Assembly: GCA_018823325.1 (NCBI GenBank)
Contig: JAHJIJ010000030.1
Span: forward strand, 372,001-436,000
Source: Alphaproteobacteria bacterium
GTDB taxonomy: Bacteria > Pseudomonadota > Alphaproteobacteria > Sphingomonadales > Sphingomonadaceae
Direction: 5' to 3'
DNA: 64,000 bases
The position numbers and the translations under genes were made by a program. This document shows, one piece after another, positions 23,680 through 31,984 of the stretch (its first letter is position 1; the number at the start of each line of letters is the position of its first letter). The notes beneath the pieces were generated by a model. The model did not search any database, was not told the DNA's origin, and worked only from the letters and a program-made list of their open reading frames with translations.

Positions 23680-25870
23680 TGAAGCGCGCGCCGCAGGGCG
23701 ACCGCTGCTCATAGTTCACCGACCCGCCATGCCGTTCAGCGGTCGCGCGGACAAAGGCCAGACCCAAGCCTGAAGACAATGACTGAGGCGTTGCAGAGGC
23801 CCCGGCGATGAAGCGGCCGAAGAGCCGAGGCAGAAGTTGATCCGGCACCCCTTCACCTTCGTCTTCCACCACACAAAGCCACGCCATGCGTTCAGCGTCC
23901 GAGCGGATCCAGCAATGGACATCCTTCCCCTCGGGACTGTGCTTCACGGCATTGTCAAGAAGGTTGATGAGCGAGCGGGACAGCGCATATCGTTCAGCCA
24001 TGACGAGATGAGACTCGTACTGATAGTTGGTGATGAGCTTGACACGCTTGTTGCTCGCATGAATCCAGAGCTGATCGATTGCTTCGGTCATGACGTCGAC
24101 AAGATCCACAAGTTCGGAGTTTATCGGGGCAGCCTTGAGGCGTGCCAGCTGCACAAAATTTTCTGCAAGCGACAGCGTCCGATGAGCGCAATTCCTGATC
24201 TGCTCGACAGTCCTGGGCTGAAGGTCGTTTTCGTTCTGGTCGAGGAGCGAAATGATCGCAGCCTGCGGGGAACGCATGTCGTGGCTCAAGAACTCCAGCG
24301 CTGCTTCCCGCTCTCGTTCGGCATCGCGGATATGGCTGATGTCGACCAGCAGGATGATCCACCCCTTCTGACGCGCCTCGCTGTCCCTCAGCACCGATCG
24401 GCGCAATGAGAAGACCCGGCCGTTCTTCGTCTCGACAAAGCTGGTCTGGTCGTCATTGTCGACGATTGAGGTAACGCGGGTGAGGTGCGTCGAGAAATTC
24501 GCTCCGATCACGTCGTTTCCGAGGAGGGCGATTGCTGGATCGTTGGCTATAAGAACGCAGTCTGACATGGATGTCGCAACGAGAGGGTCCAATATGCTCT
24601 CGATTGTGTCATCAAGCAGCTGCTGCAGATCGCGCATGCGGCCAATGGATTGTCGTAACTGGGCAACATGTCCTCCGACCCGATCCTGTGGTCCAGAACT
24701 AGCGAGATCCATAGGTCGGTCAGGGACCATTCGTTGCGGCGCAAACAATGAAAGTTCATCCCCGATCGCGCGATCAACGGCGTGGAGCCGTCGCCAACCC
24801 CACAGGGGATACGCCACCACGATACCGATGAGCGCAGCGGTGGGGGGGAACCAATAGCCGCCCCAAACAAGAAGGGCGGACGGAGCCAACAACATGATTG
24901 CAATAAGGAGCAACGCCAACGCGAGGCCGCGTGCAGGCGTCATCCACCAGAAGCCGGCCATAAGGATTAGGACCGCGATGTAAGAAATTGTGATCGAGAT
25001 TGGGGGTGGAAGTGACCAAACGGTTCGATCAGACAGCAGGCTGTTCAGAATATTGGCCTGAATTTCAACGCCACTCAACACGGCGCCGCCTGGCATTGCG
25101 ACACGATACTGGTCGCCCAACCCGTCGGCCATAGCTCCTACGAGCACGATCTTCTTGTAGAAAAAGGCGTCCGGGACCTCATCAGCATAAACGCTCGCTG
25201 CGGAAACCATCCGGAAGCCACCCGCCTTGGCCTGAAAAGGGATTGCTAGGAGTTCACCCTCCGTCGTGAGCGCGCGCTGCCACGCGGGCGAAGCATGGCC
25301 GCGGACGTCGCGATAGATCATCTCCATGAGGTGCGGCCAGTCTCGGCCGCCGTGGCGCAGATCCAAGGCTACGCGCCTGACAGTGCCATCACGATCCGTC
25401 GCGAGCATCACATGGCCGAGGTTTTTCGTGGTAGCGCGGACCGGGGCGATGGGGAGAGAAAGGTCGACGAGATTGCCATCACGCCCAGGAACCTCGATCA
25501 AGATCGGCAAGCTTACCGAAGCTGCCATACGCACGGCCTCCCCCAAATCCTGATCATCCGATGGCAGGCTTTGTTCGGTAAATAGGACGTCATAGGCGAT
25601 GGCTACAGGGCGAGCATCGCCGATGCGCCTGAGCAGGCCGGCGTGAACCGATCGCGACCATGGCCATTTGCCCAGCGCTTTCAGGCTTTGGTTATCGATC
25701 GTAACGATGATGATGTCGTTGTCCGGGAGCGGAGCGCGTAGCCCGACCAACGTATCATAAAGAACATTGTCCACGGGTTCGGTCGCCCGGGTGAGCGTGA
25801 GGCCAGCCACAAGCGCCAGCGTGAAGATCACGATCAACCACCATTCAGCGAAGAGACGAAGACGGCTCAC
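23639..25870 (-). CDS. CHASE2-domain sensor histidine kinase
   Basis: 743 residues. One N-terminal membrane helix, an extracytoplasmic CHASE2 domain (about 35-290, with VTIDNQSLKALGKWPWSRSVHA and VLVGAMADGLGDQYRVAMPGG), three membrane helices (about 300-390), a PAS-like region, a HisKA box EFLSHDMRSPQAA with the phosphorylated His, and an HATPase with NLLDNAVKHSPEG (N box), DEGEGVP (G1) and GLGLAFV (G2). All catalytic boxes are intact. It overlaps the LysM/FecR gene by 4 bp, and that gene overlaps the regulator gene, so signal input, accessory periplasmic protein and response regulator are one operon. The signal is unknown. Confidence 0.92.
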   Translation of the reverse strand: MSRLRLFAEWWLIVIFTLALVAGLTLTRATEPVDNVLYDTLVGLRAPLPDNDIIIVTIDNQSLKALGKWPWSRSVHAGLLRRIGDARPVAIAYDVLFTEQSLPSDDQDLGEAVRMAASVSLPILIEVPGRDGNLVDLSLPIAPVRATTKNLGHVMLATDRDGTVRRVALDLRHGGRDWPHLMEMIYRDVRGHASPAWQRALTTEGELLAIPFQAKAGGFRMVSAASVYADEVPDAFFYKKIVLVGAMADGLGDQYRVAMPGGAVLSGVEIQANILNSLLSDRTVWSLPPPISITISYIAVLILMAGFWWMTPARGLALALLLIAIMLLAPSALLVWGGYWFPPTAALIGIVVAYPLWGWRRLHAVDRAIGDELSLFAPQRMVPDRPMDLASSGPQDRVGGHVAQLRQSIGRMRDLQQLLDDTIESILDPLVATSMSDCVLIANDPAIALLGNDVIGANFSTHLTRVTSIVDNDDQTSFVETKNGRVFSLRRSVLRDSEARQKGWIILLVDISHIRDAEREREAALEFLSHDMRSPQAAIISLLDQNENDLQPRTVEQIRNCAHRTLSLAENFVQLARLKAAPINSELVDLVDVMTEAIDQLWIHASNKRVKLITNYQYESHLVMAERYALSRSLINLLDNAVKHSPEGKDVHCWIRSDAERMAWLCVVEDEGEGVPDQLLPRLFGRFIAGASATPQSLSSGLGLAFVRATAERHGGSVNYEQRSPCGARFIISVPMAPEADLS

Positions 25871-27201
25871 TTGGCCTTCTTGGCACTGATGCGGTCCGCT
25901 TCTCCAATGATAAACTCTCGATAAGGAGTCCAGACTTCGATCGGTCCGTCCGACGATGTCTGCGTCAGTCCGATACGCCAGAGATATGTTCCGGCGCGAA
26001 GCCGCATAACGGAGGCCTCTTCCTTGACCAATCCTACCTGATCCACGATCGGTATGTTCGTAGCCTCACCCCTGACGAGCTGGAAACGATAGCGACGCTC
26101 CCCAGCTCCCGCTCCATACCACCGGAACCGGAACCGATCATTGTCGCGATCGACCGGCCCTGGATGGATGGAAGCCAGAACCCGCCGAAAAGCATAGCTC
26201 TGCTCTTGGCCTTCAAGACCATTGGAGGCAATGGCCGAGACCTTGAGGAAATTGGTGCCGTCGGGAAGGGCGCCGAGATCGATGGTCGGCTCCTCGCTCA
26301 CGGTTTCCGCGAAGGTCTCCACGAAGCCAGCATCGGCTGCGAGTACCGCATGATAGCGCGCGGCGCCCGGGATAGGATCAAGCTGGAAAATCACGGTATC
26401 GTCTGTCTGCAGCTTGCCCGGATCGCGGAGACCCGGAGCGGGAAGGAGGTCATATGTGATAAGAGCTCCCTCACTTGTCACCACGCCCTTGCTCCGTTCG
26501 ACGAACTGCGTCGGGCTCCCGGCCTCCGGCGCGATCTGCACCGTTCCTTCCAGAATTTCCGCACTGGCAGCCAACGCTGCCGCATCAAAGGAAAGGCGGT
26601 ATTCCGTGCCCCTGACCGCAGTTAGGATGGTCGGCGTATCGATGTGATATCGGCCATAGGGGTGCGCGACGGGCGAGACCTGAGTCTGGACCTTGCCTTG
26701 TTCGAGCTTGAAGCGATAGTCGACGCTTCCCCCGATGATGAGGCGCCGGAGACTAAGCACCTTAATCGTGGTCTGGGAAGGCAATGTCACCTTCGACTGG
26801 TCTGCTAGGACGAGGGTCGCGAAGCTGTTAGGGCCGGTGGCGATACTTGCTCCCTCCGCCACAGCCATGCCCAGACTCGGGCCAAGCCGTTTGTTCTGCC
26901 AATCCACGGTCACCGCACCCCGGAAGCTGGCGAGGCGCGCTGGCTCGTTCGTGTAGCGAAGCCATGCCATCGGAATTGCGATTTCGAGCCCGGTCGGAAG
27001 TCTCCTGGGATCGCGCACGCGCGTCAGCGATTGCAAAGCGCGCCAGTTCTTCCCTGCTACGAGATATTTGGCGGTCAGGACCGAAAATGTGTCATTTGGT
27101 TTGACCTTGTATCGGTAGACGCCCGTTGCGGGCGTCTGCGCCAGCGCAGGGAAAGATACCATAGCCAGGAAGCCAGCGATGCCTCCGAGCCGGCCTATCA
27201 T
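25867..27201 (-). CDS. LysM plus FecR domain periplasmic protein
   Basis: 444 residues with signal peptide ending ALAQ. A LysM-type domain follows (YKVKPNDTFSVLTAKYL, about 30-75), then a FecR domain (RGAVTVDWQNKRLG, GPNSFATLVLADQSKVTLPSQT, TPTILTAVRGTEYRL, about 95-230), then about 190 residues with fibronectin-like strands. There is no FecR-type cytoplasmic anti-sigma part. LysM would anchor it to peptidoglycan and the FecR fold would face the CHASE2 domain of the co-transcribed kinase. FecR-plus-CHASE2 gene neighbours are known in several phyla, but the signal they sense is not. Confidence 0.85.
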   Translation of the reverse strand: MIGRLGGIAGFLAMVSFPALAQTPATGVYRYKVKPNDTFSVLTAKYLVAGKNWRALQSLTRVRDPRRLPTGLEIAIPMAWLRYTNEPARLASFRGAVTVDWQNKRLGPSLGMAVAEGASIATGPNSFATLVLADQSKVTLPSQTTIKVLSLRRLIIGGSVDYRFKLEQGKVQTQVSPVAHPYGRYHIDTPTILTAVRGTEYRLSFDAAALAASAEILEGTVQIAPEAGSPTQFVERSKGVVTSEGALITYDLLPAPGLRDPGKLQTDDTVIFQLDPIPGAARYHAVLAADAGFVETFAETVSEEPTIDLGALPDGTNFLKVSAIASNGLEGQEQSYAFRRVLASIHPGPVDRDNDRFRFRWYGAGAGERRYRFQLVRGEATNIPIVDQVGLVKEEASVMRLRAGTYLWRIGLTQTSSDGPIEVWTPYREFIIGEADRISAKKAK

Positions 27202-27893
27202 TGATTATTTTCCAGGAAACGCTCGAGGCGATAGCCATACCCAGCGATCGGAACGATGCGGTAACCGCGTTCCGGCCGGAGTTGGAGCTTGAGACGAAGC
27301 TTCGAGACATGGACATCCAGCGTTCGTGTTGAGAGATCGGCTGCATTGTTCCATATTTTCTGAAGCAGATAAGCACGTGAAAGCGGCTTGTGCGGATTTT
27401 CGAGCAGGATTTGTGCGAGCGCGAACTCCTTGCCGCTAAGATCGACACTTTCTTCATCAAAGAACACCGAGTCCGTCAGACGGTCGAACCGATAGCCGTC
27501 AATCTCTATTATCCGGCTGACAGTTGCGGGTGCGCCCCGGCGTAACACCGCGTCCATGCGCGCCTTGATGACCTGCGGAGACTCCGGTTTGACGATGTAA
27601 TCGTCCGCCCCAAGGTTCAGGGCTTCTGCGACATCATCCTTGTCGGAGCGACTGGTCAGCATGATGACACGAGTATAGCCCGATGTGGCCGCGCGAAGGT
27701 CGCGTACCAATTCCAGACCGGTCGTGTCCGGCAGATTCCAGTCCAGAAACACCAGATCAAACGTATTCCTACGTTGAGCCGCTACGAAGCTTTTGCCGTT
27801 AGGAAACGCGTCACATTGAAACCCCGCTTTGACGACTATCGAAAAAATATGCTCTGCTATTTGGGGGTCGTCGTCGACCACAGCGATCTTCAT
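27198..27893 (-). CDS. OmpR/PhoB-family response regulator
   Basis: Starting at the ATG of MKIAVVDDDP (27893) gives 231 residues; the longer frame only adds a non-conserved tail. The receiver has the acidic pair D7-D9, phosphoacceptor D51 in LVFLDWNLPDTTG, a conserved T in MLTSRSD, and the Lys in YIVKPESP. The winged helix carries LSGKEFALAQILLENPHKPLSRAYLLQKIW and TRTLDVHVSKLRLKL. It is the first gene of the operon with FecR/LysM protein and CHASE2 kinase and should be phosphorylated by the latter. TTTAC arrays spaced 10 bp before this gene and around the block are candidate binding sites. Confidence 0.93.
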   Translation of the reverse strand: MKIAVVDDDPQIAEHIFSIVVKAGFQCDAFPNGKSFVAAQRRNTFDLVFLDWNLPDTTGLELVRDLRAATSGYTRVIMLTSRSDKDDVAEALNLGADDYIVKPESPQVIKARMDAVLRRGAPATVSRIIEIDGYRFDRLTDSVFFDEESVDLSGKEFALAQILLENPHKPLSRAYLLQKIWNNAADLSTRTLDVHVSKLRLKLQLRPERGYRIVPIAGYGYRLERFLENNQ

Positions 27894-27980
27894 TTTTTGC
27901 TCACATCTGATCCACGAACTCCCACTATGTTCCAACGTTAACATCTTTTGTCGGCAGACGCGTCGTAAAACCTGACGCTG

Positions 27981-27995
27981 TTAACATGAATTTAC
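27981..27995 (+). promoter_or_regulatory. TTAAC-N5-TTTAC pair upstream of the response-regulator gene
   Basis: Two boxes begin exactly 10 bp apart, 88 bp before the regulator start codon, matching the array at 22734 and the pair at 30257. Position suits autoregulation. Confidence 0.45.
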
Positions 27996-28389
27996 ATCCG
28001 GATTCAGCATCGCACACAGCCCGTAGCTCGTTAGACTAAAACTATTTCCAAGATGAAAAGATGACACTGACCAAGGCGAGGCGCCAGGAATCACGGCCGC
28101 GATCGCGATGAACTCTTATGCCGGCTCTGCTATGGAGCGAGGGATGGCTGGGCCTATTGATCAGCACGCTATGAGCTCGCTGTCTCTTCAAACCGACGCT
28201 TCATAGCCACCGCGAAAATCCTGCCCGACCGGAAGCCCAGCGTTCTAAACTGGCTCCGGAGACGCCAAGCGGGCGGCGCCCCGGAGCCAGTGCGACCACA
28301 CCTGTCAAAGCGGTTCAGCTCAGCGGGGGTTTTCACCGCTTCATGCGTGATCAGCGACTCAATATAAGCTCTCCCGTCGGGATTCAGTC

Positions 28390-28414
28390 GTAAATTGTTG
28401 TAAAATAATGTAAT
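28390..28414 (-). promoter_or_regulatory. Inverted copy of the three-box TTTAC array
   Basis: On the plus strand GTAAA, GTAAA and GTAAT begin at 28390, 28400 and 28410, so the minus strand carries TTTAC-like boxes with a 10-bp period, as at 22734 but in the other orientation. Confidence 0.5.
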
Positions 28415-28555
28415 AAATTCCATCGTGAAAAGGAGATGGCTTATATTGGAACATTGTTCCTGCTCTTACCAATGAGCTTGGCGCAACTGAAATCATCACC
28501 ATTCTGAAAAGCAGGCTTCTAGCAATCTGATCACGTGAAGATGGCTCAAGAAGTC

Positions 28556-29950
28556 TCAGCCCATCTCGATACGGTTCTTCCCGCTGGATTTCGCCCGGTA
28601 CATTGCCTTGTCCGCTCTTCCGATCAACACTTCATAGTCAAACTCGCCTTCATGAGCCGCGACGCCGATACTGACGGTCAACTGGAGGTCTCCTCCCTCC
28701 GGCAATGCGACACGCATATCTTCAATGTCCGCGCGTATCCGCTCGGCAGTCTGCATTGCCATGTCGCGCACGCAATCGACCAGTACGACGATGATTTCCT
28801 CTCCTCCGTAGCGGAATACGAAGTCAGACGGCCTTGTGCAGTTTGTAATGGCCTGAGCGATGTGACCCAGCACTACGTCGCCCGCCTTGTGGCCATACTG
28901 ATCGTTGATCGCCTTGAAGCAGTCGACATCAATGAGCAGAAGGCAGAGACCCTGATCCTTGGGCGTTTTCTGAAGCTTGATCTCGCGCATCAATATTGAG
29001 GGCATGAACTGGCGACCCAGCAGGTGAGTCAATGGGTCGCGTCCCTTTTCCACTTCGATATGAAGTTCAAACAAGCCGTTCAGTTCGAAGCGTATATCCG
29101 CGATTTCCTCTTCAATGCGGGTGACGACGAAGGAGACGGACTCGCGGTCTTCACTGCGAATCTGTTCTAGTGCCGGCACCAAATCCTTATCGATTCGGTC
29201 GACCGCTGCAATTATTCCAGCGAGGTTAGGTGTCCTCTCGAAGATGAGGCGTGCTTTGTGATTTAGCCAAAGTCCGAATTCCGAAATCCAGAGGCGCGGG
29301 AGTTTGCGGAGCCCCTCGGACTGATGAAAGGCCGTTAACAAGTTGTGGCCCCACTCCATCAGCAGAGCGCGCTGCCGCTCTCGTTCGATGGTCAGATTCT
29401 GCCCCAGGGAATGGAGCCGATAGGTTTCGTCAGCGCGCACGCGGGCAGCGATATCCTGTTGGTACCTGATATCGCGGACCTCCAGCGAAAGGCCGATCGT
29501 ATTGACGATGTGAATAACGGTCTCAACAAGCATTGACTGGTCCAGCGGATATTGCGCCAGAGATGCTAAGAGCCGGACCGAGAACTTCCGCATAACGCGG
29601 GAAATCGCACTGGGAGGAAGGCCAATCCTGGCCATGAGCGAGCCGATTTCTGCTTGCTGCTCATAGAAGGTGGCCGCTGAGTCATGACCGTTAGCGAGGA
29701 GATCGGAAATGTCCCGCAAGAAAATTTCCGCAAAATCATCTTGATTGGCCATGCTCCCAAGAACCGACTGAATCTCCTCATCTTCTTCTAGACAGGTCTG
29801 ATAGTGAATGCGGAGTTCCGCGCTGTTCTCTTGCAGAAAAATCAAAAGGAGGTCGCGAACTTCTTGCGAGACTAGTTCCGTAATTTGGGGCCATTCTAGT
29901 TCGAGGCGCATGCGGGCTTTGTCGCCCTTGGGAGGTATACTTTCGTCCAT
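28556..29950 (-). CDS. Globin-coupled diguanylate cyclase with altered proximal heme position
   Basis: The start at 29950 (MDESIPPKG) has AGGAA 4-5 nt upstream; the longer frame upstream is not protein-like. The 464-residue order is globin-like sensor domain (about 20-165), a helical middle with YRLHSLGQNLTIERERQRALL, then GGDEF (about 300-460), the DosC plan. The cyclase core has GGEEI at about 382, FKAINDQYGH, and RPSD five residues before it as the inhibitory I-site, so c-di-GMP synthesis with feedback is expected. In the sensor helix F the motif normally read IGxxHxRIG appears as IGSLMARIG: the proximal heme ligand His is Met (residue 106). Heme binding is therefore doubtful or unusual. 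It is alone on its transcript. Confidence 0.85.
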   Translation of the reverse strand: MDESIPPKGDKARMRLELEWPQITELVSQEVRDLLLIFLQENSAELRIHYQTCLEEDEEIQSVLGSMANQDDFAEIFLRDISDLLANGHDSAATFYEQQAEIGSLMARIGLPPSAISRVMRKFSVRLLASLAQYPLDQSMLVETVIHIVNTIGLSLEVRDIRYQQDIAARVRADETYRLHSLGQNLTIERERQRALLMEWGHNLLTAFHQSEGLRKLPRLWISEFGLWLNHKARLIFERTPNLAGIIAAVDRIDKDLVPALEQIRSEDRESVSFVVTRIEEEIADIRFELNGLFELHIEVEKGRDPLTHLLGRQFMPSILMREIKLQKTPKDQGLCLLLIDVDCFKAINDQYGHKAGDVVLGHIAQAITNCTRPSDFVFRYGGEEIIVVLVDCVRDMAMQTAERIRADIEDMRVALPEGGDLQLTVSIGVAAHEGEFDYEVLIGRADKAMYRAKSSGKNRIEMG

Positions 29951-30361
29951 AATTCCTCGCTGATACGCCAACCGCTTCACGCCGCAGAGCGGACCGAAGT
30001 CCCGCGAATGTTTGACGGCCGGTCGCTTAAGGCATGCAGCGCGTCCCGAAGCGCTGCGCCGCATCGATAGAGCTGACCTGACGACCATAGAATGTTGAGT
30101 TTCGCACGTTGCGGACTGAGAAACCGGTGGCATGGGCGAGCGGAGAAAGGTCGCGTCTCTTGCGAGTTGACTATCGCCGCAAGCTTTCTGATCTTGGCTA
30201 TCTTCCTGCTGCTCCTGCACTTCCATATGAACGCAGCACAAGCATAACTCTTCGATTTAACAACATTTTACCTTCGCAAAAACCACGGTGGCTTCGCAAG
30301 GCGTTCACTTCCTAGTTGCACCAAGGTTGCTCGCCGACATCCAAGTTGATGGGGCAGCGGA
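29951..30361. other. Intergenic stretch with one regulatory pair
   Basis: No supported gene. It contains the promoter region of the diguanylate cyclase near 29960-30000 and a TTAAC-N5-TTTAC pair at 30257. The first part is GC-rich with frames that are only extensions of the cyclase. Confidence 0.55.
30257..30271 (+). promoter_or_regulatory. TTAAC-N5-TTTAC pair upstream of the cyclase
   Basis: The same box pair and 10-bp spacing as at 27981, about 310 bp before the diguanylate cyclase start and 90 bp after the end of the small secreted protein gene. Confidence 0.4.
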
Positions 30362-30886
30362 TTAGTTGCGTGCCCGGCTCAGAAGTTCGGCCTCGGTCAT
30401 CATGGCCTGACCGCGATCCACCTTGGCCCGCGCCTTCTCGACTGCTGCCTGGGCCTTGCGCTGCTTCTTTGACGCTTTGTCGAGATCCTTTTCAGCCGAC
30501 CTCACGCGGTCGTTAAAATTTTCCCATTCCTCAGCGAATTTCTTGATGTTCTGCCCGTAATCTCGCGCGCGGTCGGGATCGGAAATCGTCATCGCCTGTG
30601 AGACAAGGCTATGGAACTCCACCCGGGCATTTTGCGAACGCGCCTGCGCTGCATCACGGGCGTTCCGCGCCTCGACCACATCAGCGCTGTAGCGAATGAG
30701 ATCCTTTTTGGCTTCTTTATGGGCCATCAGGCCTTCAGCCTCGAGCTTGCTGCCCTTACTCCAGCCGCTCTGGTATTTGCCGGCAACGACAATGGCCTGT
30801 TCGGCCGCGCTCTCTTGGGAAACCGCAATTGCGGGCATAGCAGTTGTAGCGAGGGCGAAGCCCATTGCTGCAAAGATAGATTTCAT
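30362..30886 (-). CDS. Secreted coiled-coil protein of unknown function
   Basis: AGGAG is spaced 7 nt from the ATG at 30886, which gives 174 residues beginning MKSIFAAMGFALATTAMPAIA, a Sec signal peptide. The mature part is almost entirely helical and highly charged (EAKKDLIRYSADVVEARNARDAAQARSQ, then KDLDKASKKQRKAQAAVEKARAKVDRG), so a long periplasmic coiled coil is expected. Nothing identifies a partner. It is divergent from a LysR gene 100 bp away. Confidence 0.7.
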   Translation of the reverse strand: MKSIFAAMGFALATTAMPAIAVSQESAAEQAIVVAGKYQSGWSKGSKLEAEGLMAHKEAKKDLIRYSADVVEARNARDAAQARSQNARVEFHSLVSQAMTISDPDRARDYGQNIKKFAEEWENFNDRVRSAEKDLDKASKKQRKAQAAVEKARAKVDRGQAMMTEAELLSRARN

Positions 30887-30986
30887 GTGCATTCTCCTGA
30901 CAAAACTTGCCAGCACTTGTTAGCGATACCCAAGCGTCCGAAAAAACGGGATTGTTGGAAGCATAAATTCGGCTTATCCAAATTAA

Positions 30987-31847
30987 ATGGATCTTACGAC
31001 TTTACGCACGTTCCTTGCCGCAGCAGAAACGGGAAGCTTTGCTGGCGCCGCAAGGCGCGTAAATGCCAGCCCCTCAAGCGTGACCGAACGTATCAAGCAG
31101 CTGGAACACCATGTCGGTGCCCGACTATTCGACCGTGACAAGCGGGGATGCCGCCTGACGTCGGCAGGCAGGAAATTCCTCGCACCGGCCACTCAGGCGG
31201 TGCGCGCAATCGATATTGCGCGGCACGAAGTGGCTCTGCCCGACCGATTTACGCAGTCGATTTCCTTTGGCGCACAATATGCCCTTTGGGACGATCGGCT
31301 GCTGGAATGGCTTGCCCAAGCGCGGGTTGACCACCCCGAGACCGCATGGCGCGTTGCCAGCGGGGCATCGGCGCGGTTGAACCGCGACCTTGCTGAGGGC
31401 TTCCTCGACATTGCCGCGCTTTATGATCCCGTGTTCCGGCGCGATTTCGGGTCAGAAATCCTGTTCGATGATGAACTGATTCTTGTAACCGGAGGCGATC
31501 CGGACCGTTGGCGGGAGAGCTATGTCCGCATCGAATGGCGACAGGAGGCGGGGGCGGAAATTGCCAGCCGCCTTGACATTACCCCCCAGTCCGGCCTGAT
31601 CCTGGACCTAGGCGCGCGATCGGCAGACTGGCTGAAATCCCATGCGATGGCGGGCTTCATGCCGCGGCGCTCAGTCGCAAAATCTCTTCTCGACGGGTCA
31701 TTGAAGATTGTGGCGAACGCGCCGGCGTTCCCGTTCCCCGCCTATATATGTTGGAACAGGAGTTTAGAGCCTGCCCTACTGGCGCAGATCGTCATGTCAT
31801 TGAAGGGCGCCAAACTGGACCGTTATCCGGGGAAAGCAGGCCTTTGA
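30987..31847 (+). CDS. LysR-family transcriptional regulator
   Basis: 286 residues. The winged helix MDLTTLRTFLAAAETGSFAGAARRVNASPSSVTERIKQLEHHVGARLFDRDKR (split: residues 1-55) is textbook LysR. The effector domain is shorter and weakly conserved. It is read toward the alpha-hydroxy-acid dehydrogenase gene 137 bp downstream and back-to-back with the secreted coiled-coil gene; either could be the target. LysR proteins usually activate a neighbouring divergent gene with a small-molecule co-inducer. Confidence 0.9.
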   Translation: MDLTTLRTFLAAAETGSFAGAARRVNASPSSVTERIKQLEHHVGARLFDRDKRGCRLTSAGRKFLAPATQAVRAIDIARHEVALPDRFTQSISFGAQYALWDDRLLEWLAQARVDHPETAWRVASGASARLNRDLAEGFLDIAALYDPVFRRDFGSEILFDDELILVTGGDPDRWRESYVRIEWRQEAGAEIASRLDITPQSGLILDLGARSADWLKSHAMAGFMPRRSVAKSLLDGSLKIVANAPAFPFPAYICWNRSLEPALLAQIVMSLKGAKLDRYPGKAGL

Positions 31848-31984
31848 GATGGTTATTGGCCTATTCGCCCTGTGAACGCTTCCGGTCGGCGTTCGACAGT
31901 CCGCGCCGCCAGTCGGTCCTAAATGCTGCCGTTTGAATAACAGATCTCATTGCAAGGAAGGTCGAAGCGCCGCTAAGCTTGGTC

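Larger units (their letters stand above)
27894..28555. other. Intergenic control region between regulator operon and diguanylate cyclase
   Basis: I see no gene I can support; an 84-codon leftward frame (28169-28423) lacks a ribosome site and any recognisable domain. The stretch contains two TTTAC-type arrays (27981-27995 and 28390-28414). A strong AAGGAG at 28430 is followed at once by an ATG of a 23-codon frame, too close to be a normal start. Confidence 0.55.

Noticed and set aside
28169..28423. An 84-codon leftward frame starting MEFITLFYNN
   Set aside because: No ribosome site, no recognisable domain, and its start lies inside the TTTAC box array, so I treat the stretch as regulatory.
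28434..28506. A 23-codon rightward frame after AAGGAG
   Set aside because: The start follows the ribosome site with almost no spacing and the peptide is a short hydrophobic run; could be chance.
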